NCBI GenBank assembly: GCA_016841965.1
Contig: JAEANN010000026.1
Coordinates: forward strand, 1 to 64,000
Origin: Candidatus Roseilinea mizusawaensis
Lineage (GTDB): Bacteria > Chloroflexota > Anaerolineae > J036 > Brachytrichaceae
Length of the DNA: 64,000 nt
Direction of reading: 5' to 3'
Positions 7,501 to 15,669 of this stretch are shown one piece after another; the stretch's first letter is position 1; the number at the start of each line of letters is the position of its first letter. The notes below the pieces were generated by a model. That model saw only the letters and a list, made by a program, of their open reading frames with translations. It made no database searches and was not told the origin of the DNA. Both the position numbers and the translations under genes were made by a program.

Positions 7501-8821
7501 GCCCGACATAGGCGACCTGGCCGGTGAAGCCGTTGACGATGGGCGCCCATTCCACCGTGGCAGTGTTGGAATAGTTGCCGGCGATGGCGATGGGCGCGTT
7601 GATCACCAAGGGGTAAGTCTTGGCGCTCGGCACCTGGGTCTGGGCCACGCTCAACACTTCGGGCGTGGAGGAGGGCGAGCCGACGATGTAGGGCCGGTCG
7701 GCGCTGTTGCCGGCCGAGGCCACCACAACGACGCCGGCGCGCACGGCGTTGGCCGACGCCTCGCTCAAGTCGTCCTCCTTCTGGCCGTACGACGCGCCCA
7801 GCGACATATTGATGATGTCCACTGCGTCGCTCAAGTCATTGTCGCCGTTCGGGTCGAGCGCGAAATCCATGCCCAACAACAACGCGATGCCGTTGCAACT
7901 CGAGGAGACTGCGCTGCACACCTTGACGGCATAGAGTTGCGCGCCGGGAGCCACGCCGCGATGAGTATCGCTGATGTCTTGGCCGGCGATGATGTCGGCC
8001 ACATGCGTGCCGTGGCCGCCGCCGGCGATCGGCGCGGGCGGCGCGTCAATCGGGTTGGGGTCCTCGCTGCGCGGGCCATAGGTAGGCCACAGCTCGCCGA
8101 CAAAGTCGTACCCGCCGATCACTTTGGCGGTGGGGAAGCCGGTGCTGACCGTGACGGTGGTGTTCTCGGTGCTGTTGATAGACGTGCCCCACGCCGCCTG
8201 ATAGGCCGCAGCCGTGCCCGGCCCGCCCAGGTTGACGTGCGTGTAGTCGATGCCGCTGTCGAGCACGGCAACGGTCACGCCGGTGCCGGTGATGCCGAGC
8301 GTGTTCTGCACAAAGCCGGCGCCGATATAGGGGACGGTCTGATCCAGGTCGCGTTCGTAGTGGCGCACCGGGCGCACCGATTTGACGTTGGGCAACGCCG
8401 CCAGCTTGCCGATCTGCTCAGCGTCGATGCTCACGATCACGGCGTTCAGCGCCTTGCTCACGCGGGCCAGCTCGGTCGCGCCTAGGGCGCGGGCAGACTG
8501 CATTAGCGCGTTCTGCGCGCGGGCTAACTGCGCCGTATAGGTCGCCTGCTGCGCAGCGGTAGCCATCGTCCCGAATCGGGCGCGGCTCTGCGCAACGTAT
8601 TCGGCGAGGGACGGCGCGCGCAATTGCACGACGACCTCGACCGTGCCGGATAGCGCTTGGGGCTTAGCAGCCATCACAGCGCTCGCGTCAGCCGGAACCG
8701 GCTCAACTGAGACATTCCCTGAAACAGGCGCAGGCGTGCCGGCCAGCGCCTGACCCGCCATCGACACGGTCAGGCTTGCTGCCGTGACGATAGCGCCAAA
8801 CGTTCTCCTTACCTTGTGCAT
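4541..8821 (-). CDS. secreted S8 family serine protease with PA, DUF11 and Ig-like domains
   Basis: This is a 1426-residue secreted subtilase. The start is ATG at 8821, because AGAGGAGA (8826-8833) is a clear ribosome site and the protein then begins with a signal peptide ending in GQALA. An inhibitor I9-like propeptide follows (about 35-135). The triad motifs are AVLDSGIDYTH (Asp), GGGHGTHVAD (His) and GGTSGAAPMVSG (Ser). A protease-associated domain (around RGCPAGSW to LIANNVSG) is inserted before the serine. The second half carries a DUF11-like segment, a Big_1/invasin-like Ig domain (SALNVSATPNTLFANG onwards) and a second DUF11-like segment. It ends in VFLPIALR, which may be a sorting or anchoring tail. 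The likely role is extracellular proteolysis at the cell surface. Confidence 0.93.
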   Translation of the reverse strand: MHKVRRTFGAIVTAASLTVSMAGQALAGTPAPVSGNVSVEPVPADASAVMAAKPQALSGTVEVVVQLRAPSLAEYVAQSRARFGTMATAAQQATYTAQLARAQNALMQSARALGATELARVSKALNAVIVSIDAEQIGKLAALPNVKSVRPVRHYERDLDQTVPYIGAGFVQNTLGITGTGVTVAVLDSGIDYTHVNLGGPGTAAAYQAAWGTSINSTENTTVTVSTGFPTAKVIGGYDFVGELWPTYGPRSEDPNPIDAPPAPIAGGGHGTHVADIIAGQDISDTHRGVAPGAQLYAVKVCSAVSSSCNGIALLLGMDFALDPNGDNDLSDAVDIINMSLGASYGQKEDDLSEASANAVRAGVVVVASAGNSADRPYIVGSPSSTPEVLSVAQTQVPSAKTYPLVINAPIAIAGNYSNTATVEWAPIVNGFTGQVAYVGRGCPAGSWGPADPYLDNPAGKVALIDRGLCAVSLKVDRAVISGAIGVLIANNVSGDAPTFSFGGGANMTETLIIRLNEGNLIKTQVPTNVVTVTVSPLVAIPMVGSMVASSSRGPNYSFSGIKPDIGAPGASVSAISGSGNGAEAFGGTSGAAPMVSGAAALLLSAEPGLTPAEVKARLMNTAERNVYINPATQPGVLAEITRIGGGEVRVDRAISSTTAIWAANPQILNSELYTDGVSLSLGYHRLLTGVHTFTRTVVVANYSPADREYVITPTFRYANDAASGAVVPSVPATVSVPANSTATFDITWMVDASKLPLWAFTSPAQLGTGALLRNSEFDGYLLVGDVTDTVSLPWHILPHPAAGILTPTVTSAVVTVSAPLLTVLSNPQGARSGRVDTFALTGISPQDYPVLPAPGSNQAVVDLRYVGVRAVSLGGGQFGVQFAINTWRPRTHPNYPAEFDIYIDSNRDGVDDYVIYNAEQGTFASTGVNLVYVGPLPSGPFNAFFYTDADLNSGNVIFTVPANQIGLSLTNPAVWQPFDFYVLAFDNYFTGNLTDFSDIMRANPAYPRATASLSPSPVPAGGSSTLTINKFAYNDMDSPSQLGVLLMYRDAQHGREADIITLDMPSIVVTKTVGLNPAVCATTQEITVTTGATVYYCYSVQNTGNITLTTHDLTDSALGAILSGFAYTLTPGASVFVTASAVLTQTTVNLAEWEAYAEGGNFPAYWADAARVNVYTPTLSALNVSATPNTLFANGAATATVVATVRDQYNAPFVGQSVTLLASQGALSANSGTSDASGAVTVTLTAPLDAGVGTIFAVAGPLNASTPVTFVQQLTDTVTFNLSALSQSSAVVTSGGLLTYTFTVTNGGPGNAANVLMVAPIPNGTSYVAGSASGGTPFGGSLMMLLGGQTVAGPASPAATTAIVWQGNIPANASHTIQYAARANIIEGTITNTSRVYLDNVEGGVFTQTAQVEPAARVFLPIALR

Positions 8822-8833
8822 ACTATCTCCTCT

Positions 8834-9135
8834 GGGAAAAATTAATGTGCCGCATGGCGTGGTTGTCGAGGACTGATCTGGATGTTTCGCGTACTGCAAC
8901 TCATCTGCTGTGCTGAATACGGGCCTTGCCTGCGGCGAATTCCAAAAGTTTTATCAAGCAGATGCCCCGACACACATCAAACCAGCATCTTGGGTTATCC
9001 TGTGCAGACCTCAGGAGCAGGCTATTGTAATGACAACACAACGAGCGTCAAGGCTGACTCAGGTATTGACTCAGGTATTGAGGTATTTTGCGCAGGCGCC
9101 CCGCGCAGACAACAACATATCAGACCGGTCAGAGA
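8834..9135. other. gene-free stretch between protease and STAS gene
   Basis: About 300 bases hold no convincing gene. They must contain the protease promoter (minus strand) and the end of the STAS transcript. Around 9057-9085 there is a short direct repeat, CTCAGGTATTGA twice followed by GAGGTATTTT. No terminator or recognisable regulatory element was found. Confidence 0.6.
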
Positions 9136-9525
9136 TCATTCAGAGGAGTAGCCGGCGGCGATCTGGCGGGCCTGGTCAATCGAATCGGCAATGCCAAACA
9201 GCGCCGTAAACCCCACCATGTCGAACACATCGCGCACGTTCTGCGACAGAGCGCACAAAATCAGTTCGCCCCGGCGATCACGCAACTGTCGGCGGCTGGT
9301 CAACAGCACGCGCAGCCCACTGCTAGAGATATAGGTGACCTCTGACAGATCGAGAATGACAACCTTCGCGGCAGTATGCAGAGCGCGCACAAGCGCATGC
9401 TCGAGGATACTCACTGTGCTGGCATCCAGGCGGCCCGAGGCGCGGATGACAACAATCGGCATAGAGGATGCATCTGCGGCTTGCTCGGTTGACTCGCGAA
9501 CAACCAGGGTGGGAGCCATCATCAT
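9136..9525 (-). CDS. STAS domain anti-anti-sigma factor (SpoIIAA/RsbV-like)
   Basis: This 129-residue STAS protein carries the phosphorylatable-serine motif YISSSGLRVLL near residue 70 and a typical SGRLDASTVSILE first strand and helix. Such proteins bind an anti-sigma kinase in their dephosphorylated form and so release its partner. The start overlaps the stop of the kinase gene by 4 bases (ATGA), which shows translational coupling. It is the last gene of a STAS-kinase-STAS unit. Confidence 0.9.
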   Translation of the reverse strand: MMMAPTLVVRESTEQAADASSMPIVVIRASGRLDASTVSILEHALVRALHTAAKVVILDLSEVTYISSSGLRVLLTSRRQLRDRRGELILCALSQNVRDVFDMVGFTALFGIADSIDQARQIAAGYSSE

Positions 9526-9950
9526 CGACCTCGCACAAACTTTTGCATGGTCAGGCGATTGCCAACACCTGGGACGCCGAATTCAAAGCACACCTGATCC
9601 ATCGTCTGGCGCATGAGATGCAATCCTAACCCGCCCACCTTCGCATCATCAAGAGACCCTGAAGGCACGTACTCTTGAACACTGGCTGGATCGAATGGCT
9701 TGCCCTGATCGATGATGACAATGAGCAAATTACGATTGCGCTCGCCGGTCACTTCGATCTCGATCTGGCCGCCTTGTCCGGCGTAGGCATGATCGATGAT
9801 ATTAGAACATGCCTCATCTACAGCCAGCTCGATCCGGTTGACTTGCAATTCGTCAAATCCGACCTCGGCGGCTGCTGCCGCAGCGAAGGATGCCAATCTG
9901 GCCAACTGGTCGTGCTGCGCCGGCACGACCATCTTGCGTCTGGGAATCAT
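9522..9950 (-). CDS. anti-sigma regulatory factor, Ser/Thr kinase of the RsbW/SpoIIAB type
   Basis: This 142-residue GHKL ATPase has the N box ELAVDEACSNIIDHAY near residue 43, the G1 box IIDQGKPFDP and the G2 box GGLGLHLMR. Proteins of this type phosphorylate STAS antagonists and hold a sigma factor or another target. The gene lies between two STAS genes, overlapping the upstream one by 1 base and the downstream one by 4. No sigma factor or PP2C phosphatase gene adjoins the unit, so the regulated target is unknown. Confidence 0.9.
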   Translation of the reverse strand: MIPRRKMVVPAQHDQLARLASFAAAAAAEVGFDELQVNRIELAVDEACSNIIDHAYAGQGGQIEIEVTGERNRNLLIVIIDQGKPFDPASVQEYVPSGSLDDAKVGGLGLHLMRQTMDQVCFEFGVPGVGNRLTMQKFVRGR

Positions 9951-10282
9951 CAGAAGGAGTCAACAGCGTCCACAATATCGGTGTATTGCAGAAAAAGCGT
10001 CTGGAAGCCAACTAATGCCAGTGTGTCGCGCACACGCTCGTTTACCTGCGCCAGGACAACATTTCCGCCGTTGGTTTTGGCTGCTTTCAAGGCTGCCAGC
10101 ATCGCCCGTAAGCCGGCGCTGCTCACATATTCCAGGTGCTGGCAATCGATGACTATCTTTCTGCGTCCACGGTCAAGCAATCCTTTGAGTACATTGTCGA
10201 ACTGGGGAGCTGTGGCGCTATCGATGCGACCGCTCACTTTGACAATGTCTACCTGCTTGAGGGGTTTGACGGTGATTTCCAT
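9950..10282 (-). CDS. STAS domain anti-anti-sigma factor
   Basis: This 110-residue STAS protein begins MEITVKPL and has the serine motif YVSSAGLRAML near residue 57. The ATG at 10282 is preferred over in-frame codons further upstream: those would overlap the O-antigen-ligase gene, and a TAGAAT -10 element ends 8 bases before this ATG. It is the first gene of the partner-switching unit. Two distinct STAS proteins around one kinase suggest that the kinase reads two inputs or drives a branched switch. Confidence 0.88.
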   Translation of the reverse strand: MEITVKPLKQVDIVKVSGRIDSATAPQFDNVLKGLLDRGRRKIVIDCQHLEYVSSAGLRAMLAALKAAKTNGGNVVLAQVNERVRDTLALVGFQTLFLQYTDIVDAVDSF

Positions 10283-10290
10283 AAAGGAGG

Positions 10291-10296
10291 ATTCTA
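10291..10296 (-). promoter_or_regulatory. -10 element (TAGAAT), leaderless-type start
   Basis: TAGAAT on the minus strand ends 8 bases before the STAS ATG at 10282. The intervening bases (CCTCCTTT) cannot pair with the 16S anti-Shine-Dalgarno. This gives the partner-switching unit its own promoter. Confidence 0.5.
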
Positions 10297-10304
10297 GCAG
10301 ATGT

Positions 10305-11747
10305 TCAGGCCGGCTGATGCTCGCCGGCCAGCCGGCTTGCCGCCACTGCCAGGGCAATCACCAGCCACATCAGCATGACTGCATTGTGGAAATCGATGTT
10401 GAAGAAGTAATGGTCAAAGATACCGCTGATGAGCACGCCAACGATGGCAGCATGTGCACCCAGCCATGCGGGGAAGAGTTCCTCGTTCGACCAGACTTTC
10501 GGCAGCACGCGACTCGCCGACGCGAAAATGGTTATCATGACCACCAGAAATGCGGTCAGCCCTACGATGCCCATGGTCTGGGCGATCAGCAGATACATCA
10601 TCGAGACGCCGATGTACAGATCGACGTCGGGCGTGTCTGTGAATCCCACGCCCAACACCGGGTAGCGCTGGAGCAAGCGCAGGGCATCTCTGTATTCACC
10701 AAAGCGCATCTGGGTGGCCAGGTCGCGCCCCATGAAGCCATCCACAAAATGAGATACCAGTTCACTGGTCTGAGGCAGTAACAGCACTACTGCGAGTGCA
10801 ATCGCTCCCAACACAAGCAAGCGCCGGTAACGGGCTGCGCCAATCAAGGCAGCCACTGCCACAAACCCGAGCATGGCGCCGCGCGACACAGACGCCATGA
10901 GCGCCAGCCCGATTAGGCCGGCGCACACCAGCGCCAGCCAGCGTGGCAACGCCGGCCTGGACGCGAACACCTGCGGCAGGGCCAGCGCGCCGACAACGAG
11001 CAGAAAACCGCCATACGCATTCGGGTCGATCCACAGGCCGGTCGCGCGCTGCATGAGGGCAGGATCGTCACGGATGTAGCGCAACACCCCCGGCCCGGTC
11101 GGATAGTCGAAGATGCGCAGCGCAGATAACAGGCGGATCGCAAGGTCATCGGGCATGACGTACAAGGCCAGACCGATCAGCGCAGCCAGCCCGCCACACA
11201 GCACCAGCGCCGCCGTCGTGCGGCGAACTGCGCCGGCGTCGCGCAACACCGCCACAATGACAAAGACTGCCCCCAGACTCAGCAGCATTTCTGCAAATCG
11301 GCGCGCGACCAGCGTGGTGAAGGGGCCATTGGGCAGGCCGAACACGAATGTGGCCAGTGCAACCACCATTAACCCGATGAGGGGCAGGCTAATGGGCAGC
11401 CGGCGCAGATCCAACGGGTAATGCGAGGTGCGCAACGCCCACGCCGCGATCAATAACAGCAATGCCACATCAAGCAGGGTGGGTTTAAAGCCAATGCTGA
11501 CCGGCGACGCCACGCGCGGCAAGATCGCAATCACAGCGACCAGCAGCCACAGCGCGCGCTCGGCGCTGCTGAGCGCCCACACTGCCACTGCCAGCGCCGG
11601 CGGCAGCGCGAGCAACACCAACGGATGCACAATCGACGCCGCAGCGCCGACAGCCAGGCCGGCCGCCACACATGTAGCCAGCAGGACAAGGCCAGAAACG
11701 CGCCCTGGCCATATAAACCGCCTGTCACCTGCAACAGGAACGCTCAT
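10305..11747 (-). CDS. O-antigen ligase/polymerase (Wzy/WaaL) family membrane protein
   Basis: This 480-residue protein has about twelve hydrophobic segments and a large extracytoplasmic loop between about residues 330 and 390. The loop contains YPVLGVGFTDTP, the usual position of the catalytic arginine/histidine region in O-antigen ligases. Such proteins polymerise or transfer lipid-linked glycans on the outer side of the membrane. The gene follows the hydrolase gene by 12 bases and may be co-transcribed from clpX. A second member of the family is at 34163-35677. Confidence 0.8.
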   Translation of the reverse strand: MSVPVAGDRRFIWPGRVSGLVLLATCVAAGLAVGAAASIVHPLVLLALPPALAVAVWALSSAERALWLLVAVIAILPRVASPVSIGFKPTLLDVALLLLIAAWALRTSHYPLDLRRLPISLPLIGLMVVALATFVFGLPNGPFTTLVARRFAEMLLSLGAVFVIVAVLRDAGAVRRTTAALVLCGGLAALIGLALYVMPDDLAIRLLSALRIFDYPTGPGVLRYIRDDPALMQRATGLWIDPNAYGGFLLVVGALALPQVFASRPALPRWLALVCAGLIGLALMASVSRGAMLGFVAVAALIGAARYRRLLVLGAIALAVVLLLPQTSELVSHFVDGFMGRDLATQMRFGEYRDALRLLQRYPVLGVGFTDTPDVDLYIGVSMMYLLIAQTMGIVGLTAFLVVMITIFASASRVLPKVWSNEELFPAWLGAHAAIVGVLISGIFDHYFFNIDFHNAVMLMWLVIALAVAASRLAGEHQPA

Positions 11748-11759
11748 ATAAACCGGCGC

Positions 11760-13364
11760 CTAGCTTACCACTGGAAATGTGGCTGCGATCATCCAGGCGA
11801 ACACAGCCGCGTTCAGCGTCGCAGCAACCCAGGGCCGGCCGGTCAACCGGTGCAGGCAATGGGCATACAGGCCATGCCATACGAAGAGAACCAGCATGAC
11901 CGGCAACAGGATGAGCAGAAAGAACGGGCCGCCAAACCAGAGGATACCAACCACCAGACTGGCCAGGAGTGTGACTTTGCTCAAGGCATACACCCCAAGC
12001 CGGGCGCGCGCCGAAGGCCGCCAGATCAGCGTTTCATCAGCCCAGAAGTAGACCAGCATAAACACAAACAAGACCAGCGCCATCCAGAGACGCTCTCCCA
12101 CCAGCGCAAAACTTGTCCATGTCAGATGCGCCGTCAGGCCAAACGTCACCAGCGCATAGGCTGCCAGCGCAACAGCAGCCAGGATCAGCCGGCGCGGGGG
12201 AAGCTGGATTTGGATCAGCAGGCGGGCGGGCTGGGCGTCACGGCGACGCATGAACACGGCGCGCAAAGCTATGCCCGCCCAGATGCCGGCGCCGGCAACC
12301 AGGAAAAATGCGCCGGCGTAATTGCCCACCGTCAGGGGCATCCAGTCAATCGGGACGCGGGTCATGACCAGCGGTGTAAGTATGCCGACAGCCAGCGCAA
12401 TCAGCAGCGCCATGAGGCCGCTCACGGGTCGGCGTTGTGCCGCAGCCGGCGAGGACTGGGCGCGCGGCAACAACAAACGGGCCAGCGGACAAAACCCAAT
12501 CGCTGCGGCAAGATAGAGCAGCGCCACCCACCCCATCCGACCATCCACGGCGGGAGCATGTGGCGGCCGACCAAATACCGCGCCCAGCCATTGGGCTATC
12601 TCTGGATATGTCTGTGGGCTGAAGAGGATGGTGATGTGCTCTACAGCAGGAATTGTCACCAAACGCCGGGCGCTGCCGCGAGCAAAGTCACCGTACGTCT
12701 GGCCGGCCACACCGGCGGGATAGGCTGCGCGCAGGCCGTTGGTGCTGCCATTGATGAAGCCGGAAAATTCGGCAGCGCCCACCAGGATGAGCAAGTTGCG
12801 AGGCCGGTCAGCCTGCGCAGGAAGCCGAGCGCCGAATTCTCCAAGCGAGAGAGCGACTGTCGCCGGCACATCGGGATGCTCGACCGCATAGCGCGTCACC
12901 ACACTGGCGCCCATGGAATGGCCAAGGATAGCGATGCGGTCGCGCGCAAAGCCCCAATCGCGCTGAAGATACTCGATGGCTACTGTGAGATTGGCGGCCA
13001 GTTTCTGGTAGCGCGCTTCGTCAAATTCGCCCGGCAAGCGATCTAGGCTTGCCCCATGGCCGGCAAAATCGAGCAAGGCAACAACATAGCCGCTGCGCGC
13101 CAACGCAAAGCCGAATCCATACATTAACTGGCGGCTGCCGCTGAAGCCATGCACGACCACCACTGCCTCACGCGGGGACTGAGCGCCTCCGGCGTCGTTT
13201 GGTGCAGACCCCTCTGGTGCAAACACCTCAATGGGCACGCCGTCCACAATCCCGAATTGGCGACTGACTTTGCTTTCGGTGAGGAGGGCAACAAGCGCCA
13301 CCACCGCCAACACGAGAGCAGCGCCGGCGGCGCGATTGGCGCGAGGGGAAGCGAATCTTTTCAC
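11760..13364 (-). CDS. alpha/beta hydrolase fused to a polytopic membrane domain
   Basis: The 534-residue protein starts with one hydrophobic segment (about 11-28). A serine hydrolase domain follows (about 35-275): [10 protein letters not shown] is the oxyanion region, GHSMGASV the nucleophile elbow, AVEHITI the likely catalytic histidine and [10 protein letters not shown] a supporting motif. From about residue 285 to the end there are seven or eight hydrophobic helices with basic loops such as [13 protein letters not shown]. The hydrolase would face outward if the first segment acts as a signal anchor. The start is GTG, overlapping the clpX stop by 4 bases (GTGA). The substrate is unknown; an ester or lipid is likely. 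Confidence 0.75.
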   Translation of the reverse strand: MKRFASPRANRAAGAALVLAVVALVALLTESKVSRQFGIVDGVPIEVFAPEGSAPNDAGGAQSPREAVVVVHGFSGSRQLMYGFGFALARSGYVVALLDFAGHGASLDRLPGEFDEARYQKLAANLTVAIEYLQRDWGFARDRIAILGHSMGASVVTRYAVEHPDVPATVALSLGEFGARLPAQADRPRNLLILVGAAEFSGFINGSTNGLRAAYPAGVAGQTYGDFARGSARRLVTIPAVEHITILFSPQTYPEIAQWLGAVFGRPPHAPAVDGRMGWVALLYLAAAIGFCPLARLLLPRAQSSPAAAQRRPVSGLMALLIALAVGILTPLVMTRVPIDWMPLTVGNYAGAFFLVAGAGIWAGIALRAVFMRRRDAQPARLLIQIQLPPRRLILAAVALAAYALVTFGLTAHLTWTSFALVGERLWMALVLFVFMLVYFWADETLIWRPSARARLGVYALSKVTLLASLVVGILWFGGPFFLLILLPVMLVLFVWHGLYAHCLHRLTGRPWVAATLNAAVFAWMIAATFPVVS

Positions 13365-14662
13365 GCCGCCTTATCGAGCTGATCCATGCCGAGCAGGCGG
13401 CCGGTATAGTCATAGAGCTTAGGCGACGACTGGCCGCGTATGGCGGTTGCATCGACCACCACTCTGCGAATGTCGCGGCGCGAGGGAACTTCGTACATCA
13501 CGTCGAGCAGCACGCGCTCGATAATGGCGCGCAGGCCGCGCGCGCCGGTCTCCAACTTCAGCGCCTCATCGGTGGCAGCGCGCAGGCCATCTTCAGTAAA
13601 GATAAGTTCGACGCCGTCCAGGCTCAGCAGACGCTGATACTGCTTGGTGATGGCATTCTTGGGCTGGGTGAGGACATCCATCAGCGCTTTGGCATCGAGC
13701 GGGTCGAGCGAGACTGTGACGGGCAGACGTCCGACCAGTTCAGGAATCAGCCCGTAGTGCATCAGATCGTCTGGCGTAACGTAGTGAAGCAGATCGTCTT
13801 TAGAGGCCGGCTTTTGCGGGCCATCGTTGTCATGAACGCCGGGCAAGCCCATGCGGCGGCGGAAGCCAATCCGCTCTGCAATCACTTCATCCAGCCGTTC
13901 AAATGCGCCGCCACAGATGAACAAGATGTCTGTGGTGTCGATCTTGAGCATCTCGCCCTGCGGATGTTTACGCCCACCGTCGGGCGGCACAAACACGACA
14001 TTGCCTTCGATGATCTTCAGCAGGGCTTGTTGCACCCCCTCGCCGGACACGTCGCGGGTGATGCTGGGATTGGCGCCCGACTTACGCGCAATCTTGTCGA
14101 TCTCATCGATATAGACGATGCCATGCTGCGCCCGGCTAATGTCATTGTCGGCAGCCTGGATGAGCCGCCACAGGATCGTCTCGACATCCTCGCCCACATA
14201 GCCGGCCTCGGTGAGCGCGGTAGCGTCGGCAATGCAGAATGGCACATCGAGCAGCCGGGCCAGCGTCTGAGCGAGCAGGGTTTTTCCGCAGCCGGTCGGG
14301 CCGATCAGCAAGACATTGCTCTTGCTGACTTCAACATCGGCCAGCCGGCCTTTGTTCTCGATGCGCTTGTAGTGGTTGTACACGGCCACAGATAGCGTGC
14401 GCTTGGCAGCGTCCTGGCCAACCACGTATTCATCGAGGTGCTTGAAAATAGCTCGCGGGGAGTACATCTTGGCGCCGGCGGCCTGAGCGCTGCGCTGCTT
14501 TTCGCTGGCCTGGCGTCGCTCGCCATCCAGGATGCCCTGGCACATCTTGACGCACTCATCGCAAATGAAGACGTTGCGCGGGCCGGCGATGAGCCGGTTG
14601 ACGTGCATCTCACTTTTGCCGCAAAATGAGCAACTGTTGGGCTGCAATCCTGGTCTTGCCAC
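13361..14662 (-). CDS. clpX: ATP-dependent Clp protease ATP-binding subunit ClpX
   Basis: This 433-residue AAA+ unfoldase recognises tagged substrates and feeds them to ClpP. The N-terminal zinc-binding domain has Cys at 11, 14, 34 and 37. Walker A is [12 protein letters not shown], Walker B is [10 protein letters not shown], and sensor regions follow ([12 protein letters not shown]). Length is normal. The start is GTG at 14662, because a TATAAT element lies 6 bases before it and the zinc domain starts right after. clpP and tig are on the same strand upstream but are separated by a terminator, so clpX has its own promoter. Confidence 0.97.
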   Translation of the reverse strand: MARPGLQPNSCSFCGKSEMHVNRLIAGPRNVFICDECVKMCQGILDGERRQASEKQRSAQAAGAKMYSPRAIFKHLDEYVVGQDAAKRTLSVAVYNHYKRIENKGRLADVEVSKSNVLLIGPTGCGKTLLAQTLARLLDVPFCIADATALTEAGYVGEDVETILWRLIQAADNDISRAQHGIVYIDEIDKIARKSGANPSITRDVSGEGVQQALLKIIEGNVVFVPPDGGRKHPQGEMLKIDTTDILFICGGAFERLDEVIAERIGFRRRMGLPGVHDNDGPQKPASKDDLLHYVTPDDLMHYGLIPELVGRLPVTVSLDPLDAKALMDVLTQPKNAITKQYQRLLSLDGVELIFTEDGLRAATDEALKLETGARGLRAIIERVLLDVMYEVPSRRDIRRVVVDATAIRGQSSPKLYDYTGRLLGMDQLDKAA

Positions 14663-14668
14663 GTCGCT

Positions 14669-14699
14669 ATTATACAGACGCGCAAAACACAGATGTCAG
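14669..14699 (-). promoter_or_regulatory. clpX promoter, leaderless type
   Basis: On the minus strand CTGACA (14699-14694) and TATAAT (14674-14669) are 19 bases apart. The -10 element ends 6 bases before the GTG, so the message would start at or next to the start codon. Confidence 0.6.
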
Positions 14700-14705
14700 A
14701 TCCAG

Positions 14706-14880
14706 CCACCTGACAGATTTCCCCTACGCCCGGTCACCGCCCGGTCACCGCCCGGTCAGTCAGGTCCCCGCGCGCGGTTGCCGGCCTCGTCCTCGAGGCC
14801 GGCGAGCAGTGGCAATCCGTTCTCGCGCCGCACTGGCGCCGCAGCGCGCCCGCACTCGCGCCGCAGAGATAGCTATGCCC
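14706..14880. repeat. dispersed GC-palindrome repeat element, single copy
   Basis: It begins with CCACCTGACAGATTTCCCC and continues with an 11-bp direct repeat of the CCCGGTCACCG type (three times). It then holds the palindrome GCCGGCCTCG-TCCT-CGAGGCCGGC (14780-14803), GGCAATCCG and CTCGCGCCGC units. The same modules in the same order form the array at 41388-42235. The interval between clpX and clpP holds no gene. Confidence 0.85.
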
Positions 14881-14888
14881 ACATAAAG

Positions 14889-14919
14889 AGCCGGCCCGGT
14901 CTGTCAGACTGGGCCGGCT
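14889..14919 (-). terminator. terminator downstream of clpP
   Basis: AGCCGGCCC and GGGCCGGCT form the base of a 14-bp stem with a three-base loop and one G-T pair. On the minus strand it is followed by CTCTTTATG, a weak T run. It lies 31 bases past the clpP stop and separates tig-clpP from clpX. Confidence 0.75.
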
Positions 14920-14949
14920 TCGCGGGTGTCGGTTATCAAACGACACGCA

Positions 14950-15657
14950 TCAAGCAGTTGTTGCAGCGCCCGCGCTCAGCGCCTTCAGCTTGGCCTGGTT
15001 CATTTCGGCCACCGCGTCGATGAGGCCCAGCTCCTTGGCGCGCTCGGCAGTCATGTAGAAGTCGCGGTCGGTGTAGCGTTCGACCTGGTCAAGCGGAATA
15101 TTGGTGTGCTTGACAATGATGCCGTTGAGCAGTGCCTTCAGGCGCAGAATCTCGCGCGCCTCGATCTCGATGTCGGAAGCCTGCCCCTGCACCCCGCCCA
15201 GAGGCTGATGCATGTGGATGGTGGCATTCGGCAAGGCATAGCGCCGGCCTTTGGTGCCGGCCATGAGCAGGATGGTGCCAAAGCTGGCTGTCATGCCTAC
15301 GGCGACCGTGTTGATTGGCGCGCTAATCATCTGCATCGTGTCGTAGATGGCCAGGCCCGAACTGACCTGCCCGCCCGGCGAGTTGATATAGAACCAGATG
15401 TCGCGCTCGCTGTCCTCGCGGTCGAGGAACAGCAGTTGCGCCACGATCAGATTGGCCACCTGGTCGTTGATAGGGGTGCCCAGAAACACGATGCGCTCCT
15501 TGAGCAGGAGCGAATAGATATCGTATGCGCGCTCGCCGCGCCCGTTGGTCTCGATAACCATCGGAATGACCGAACGAACCGGCTCGGTTTGTGACAGGAT
15601 TGGATTCACCTTCCACCTCATGTACGATTCTTGCCTGATTGAGTATTGGGCAATCAT
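14950..15657 (-). CDS. clpP: ATP-dependent Clp protease proteolytic subunit ClpP
   Basis: This serine protease subunit forms tetradecameric chambers and partners ClpX. The triad is complete: Ser125 in GMTASFG, His150 in MHQPLGG and Asp199 in TDRDF (numbering from 15657). The core motif [17 protein letters not shown] is typical. The residue three before TDRD, usually Asp in an ERD motif, is Tyr here. With the 15657 start the protein has 235 residues, longer than usual. Starts at 15621 (MRWKVNPI) or 15561 (MVIETN) are also possible and no ribosome site decides. It follows tig by 12 bases and is probably co-transcribed. Confidence 0.95.
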   Translation of the reverse strand: MIAQYSIRQESYMRWKVNPILSQTEPVRSVIPMVIETNGRGERAYDIYSLLLKERIVFLGTPINDQVANLIVAQLLFLDREDSERDIWFYINSPGGQVSSGLAIYDTMQMISAPINTVAVGMTASFGTILLMAGTKGRRYALPNATIHMHQPLGGVQGQASDIEIEAREILRLKALLNGIIVKHTNIPLDQVERYTDRDFYMTAERAKELGLIDAVAEMNQAKLKALSAGAATTA

Positions 15658-15669
15658 CGACCGGAAACA

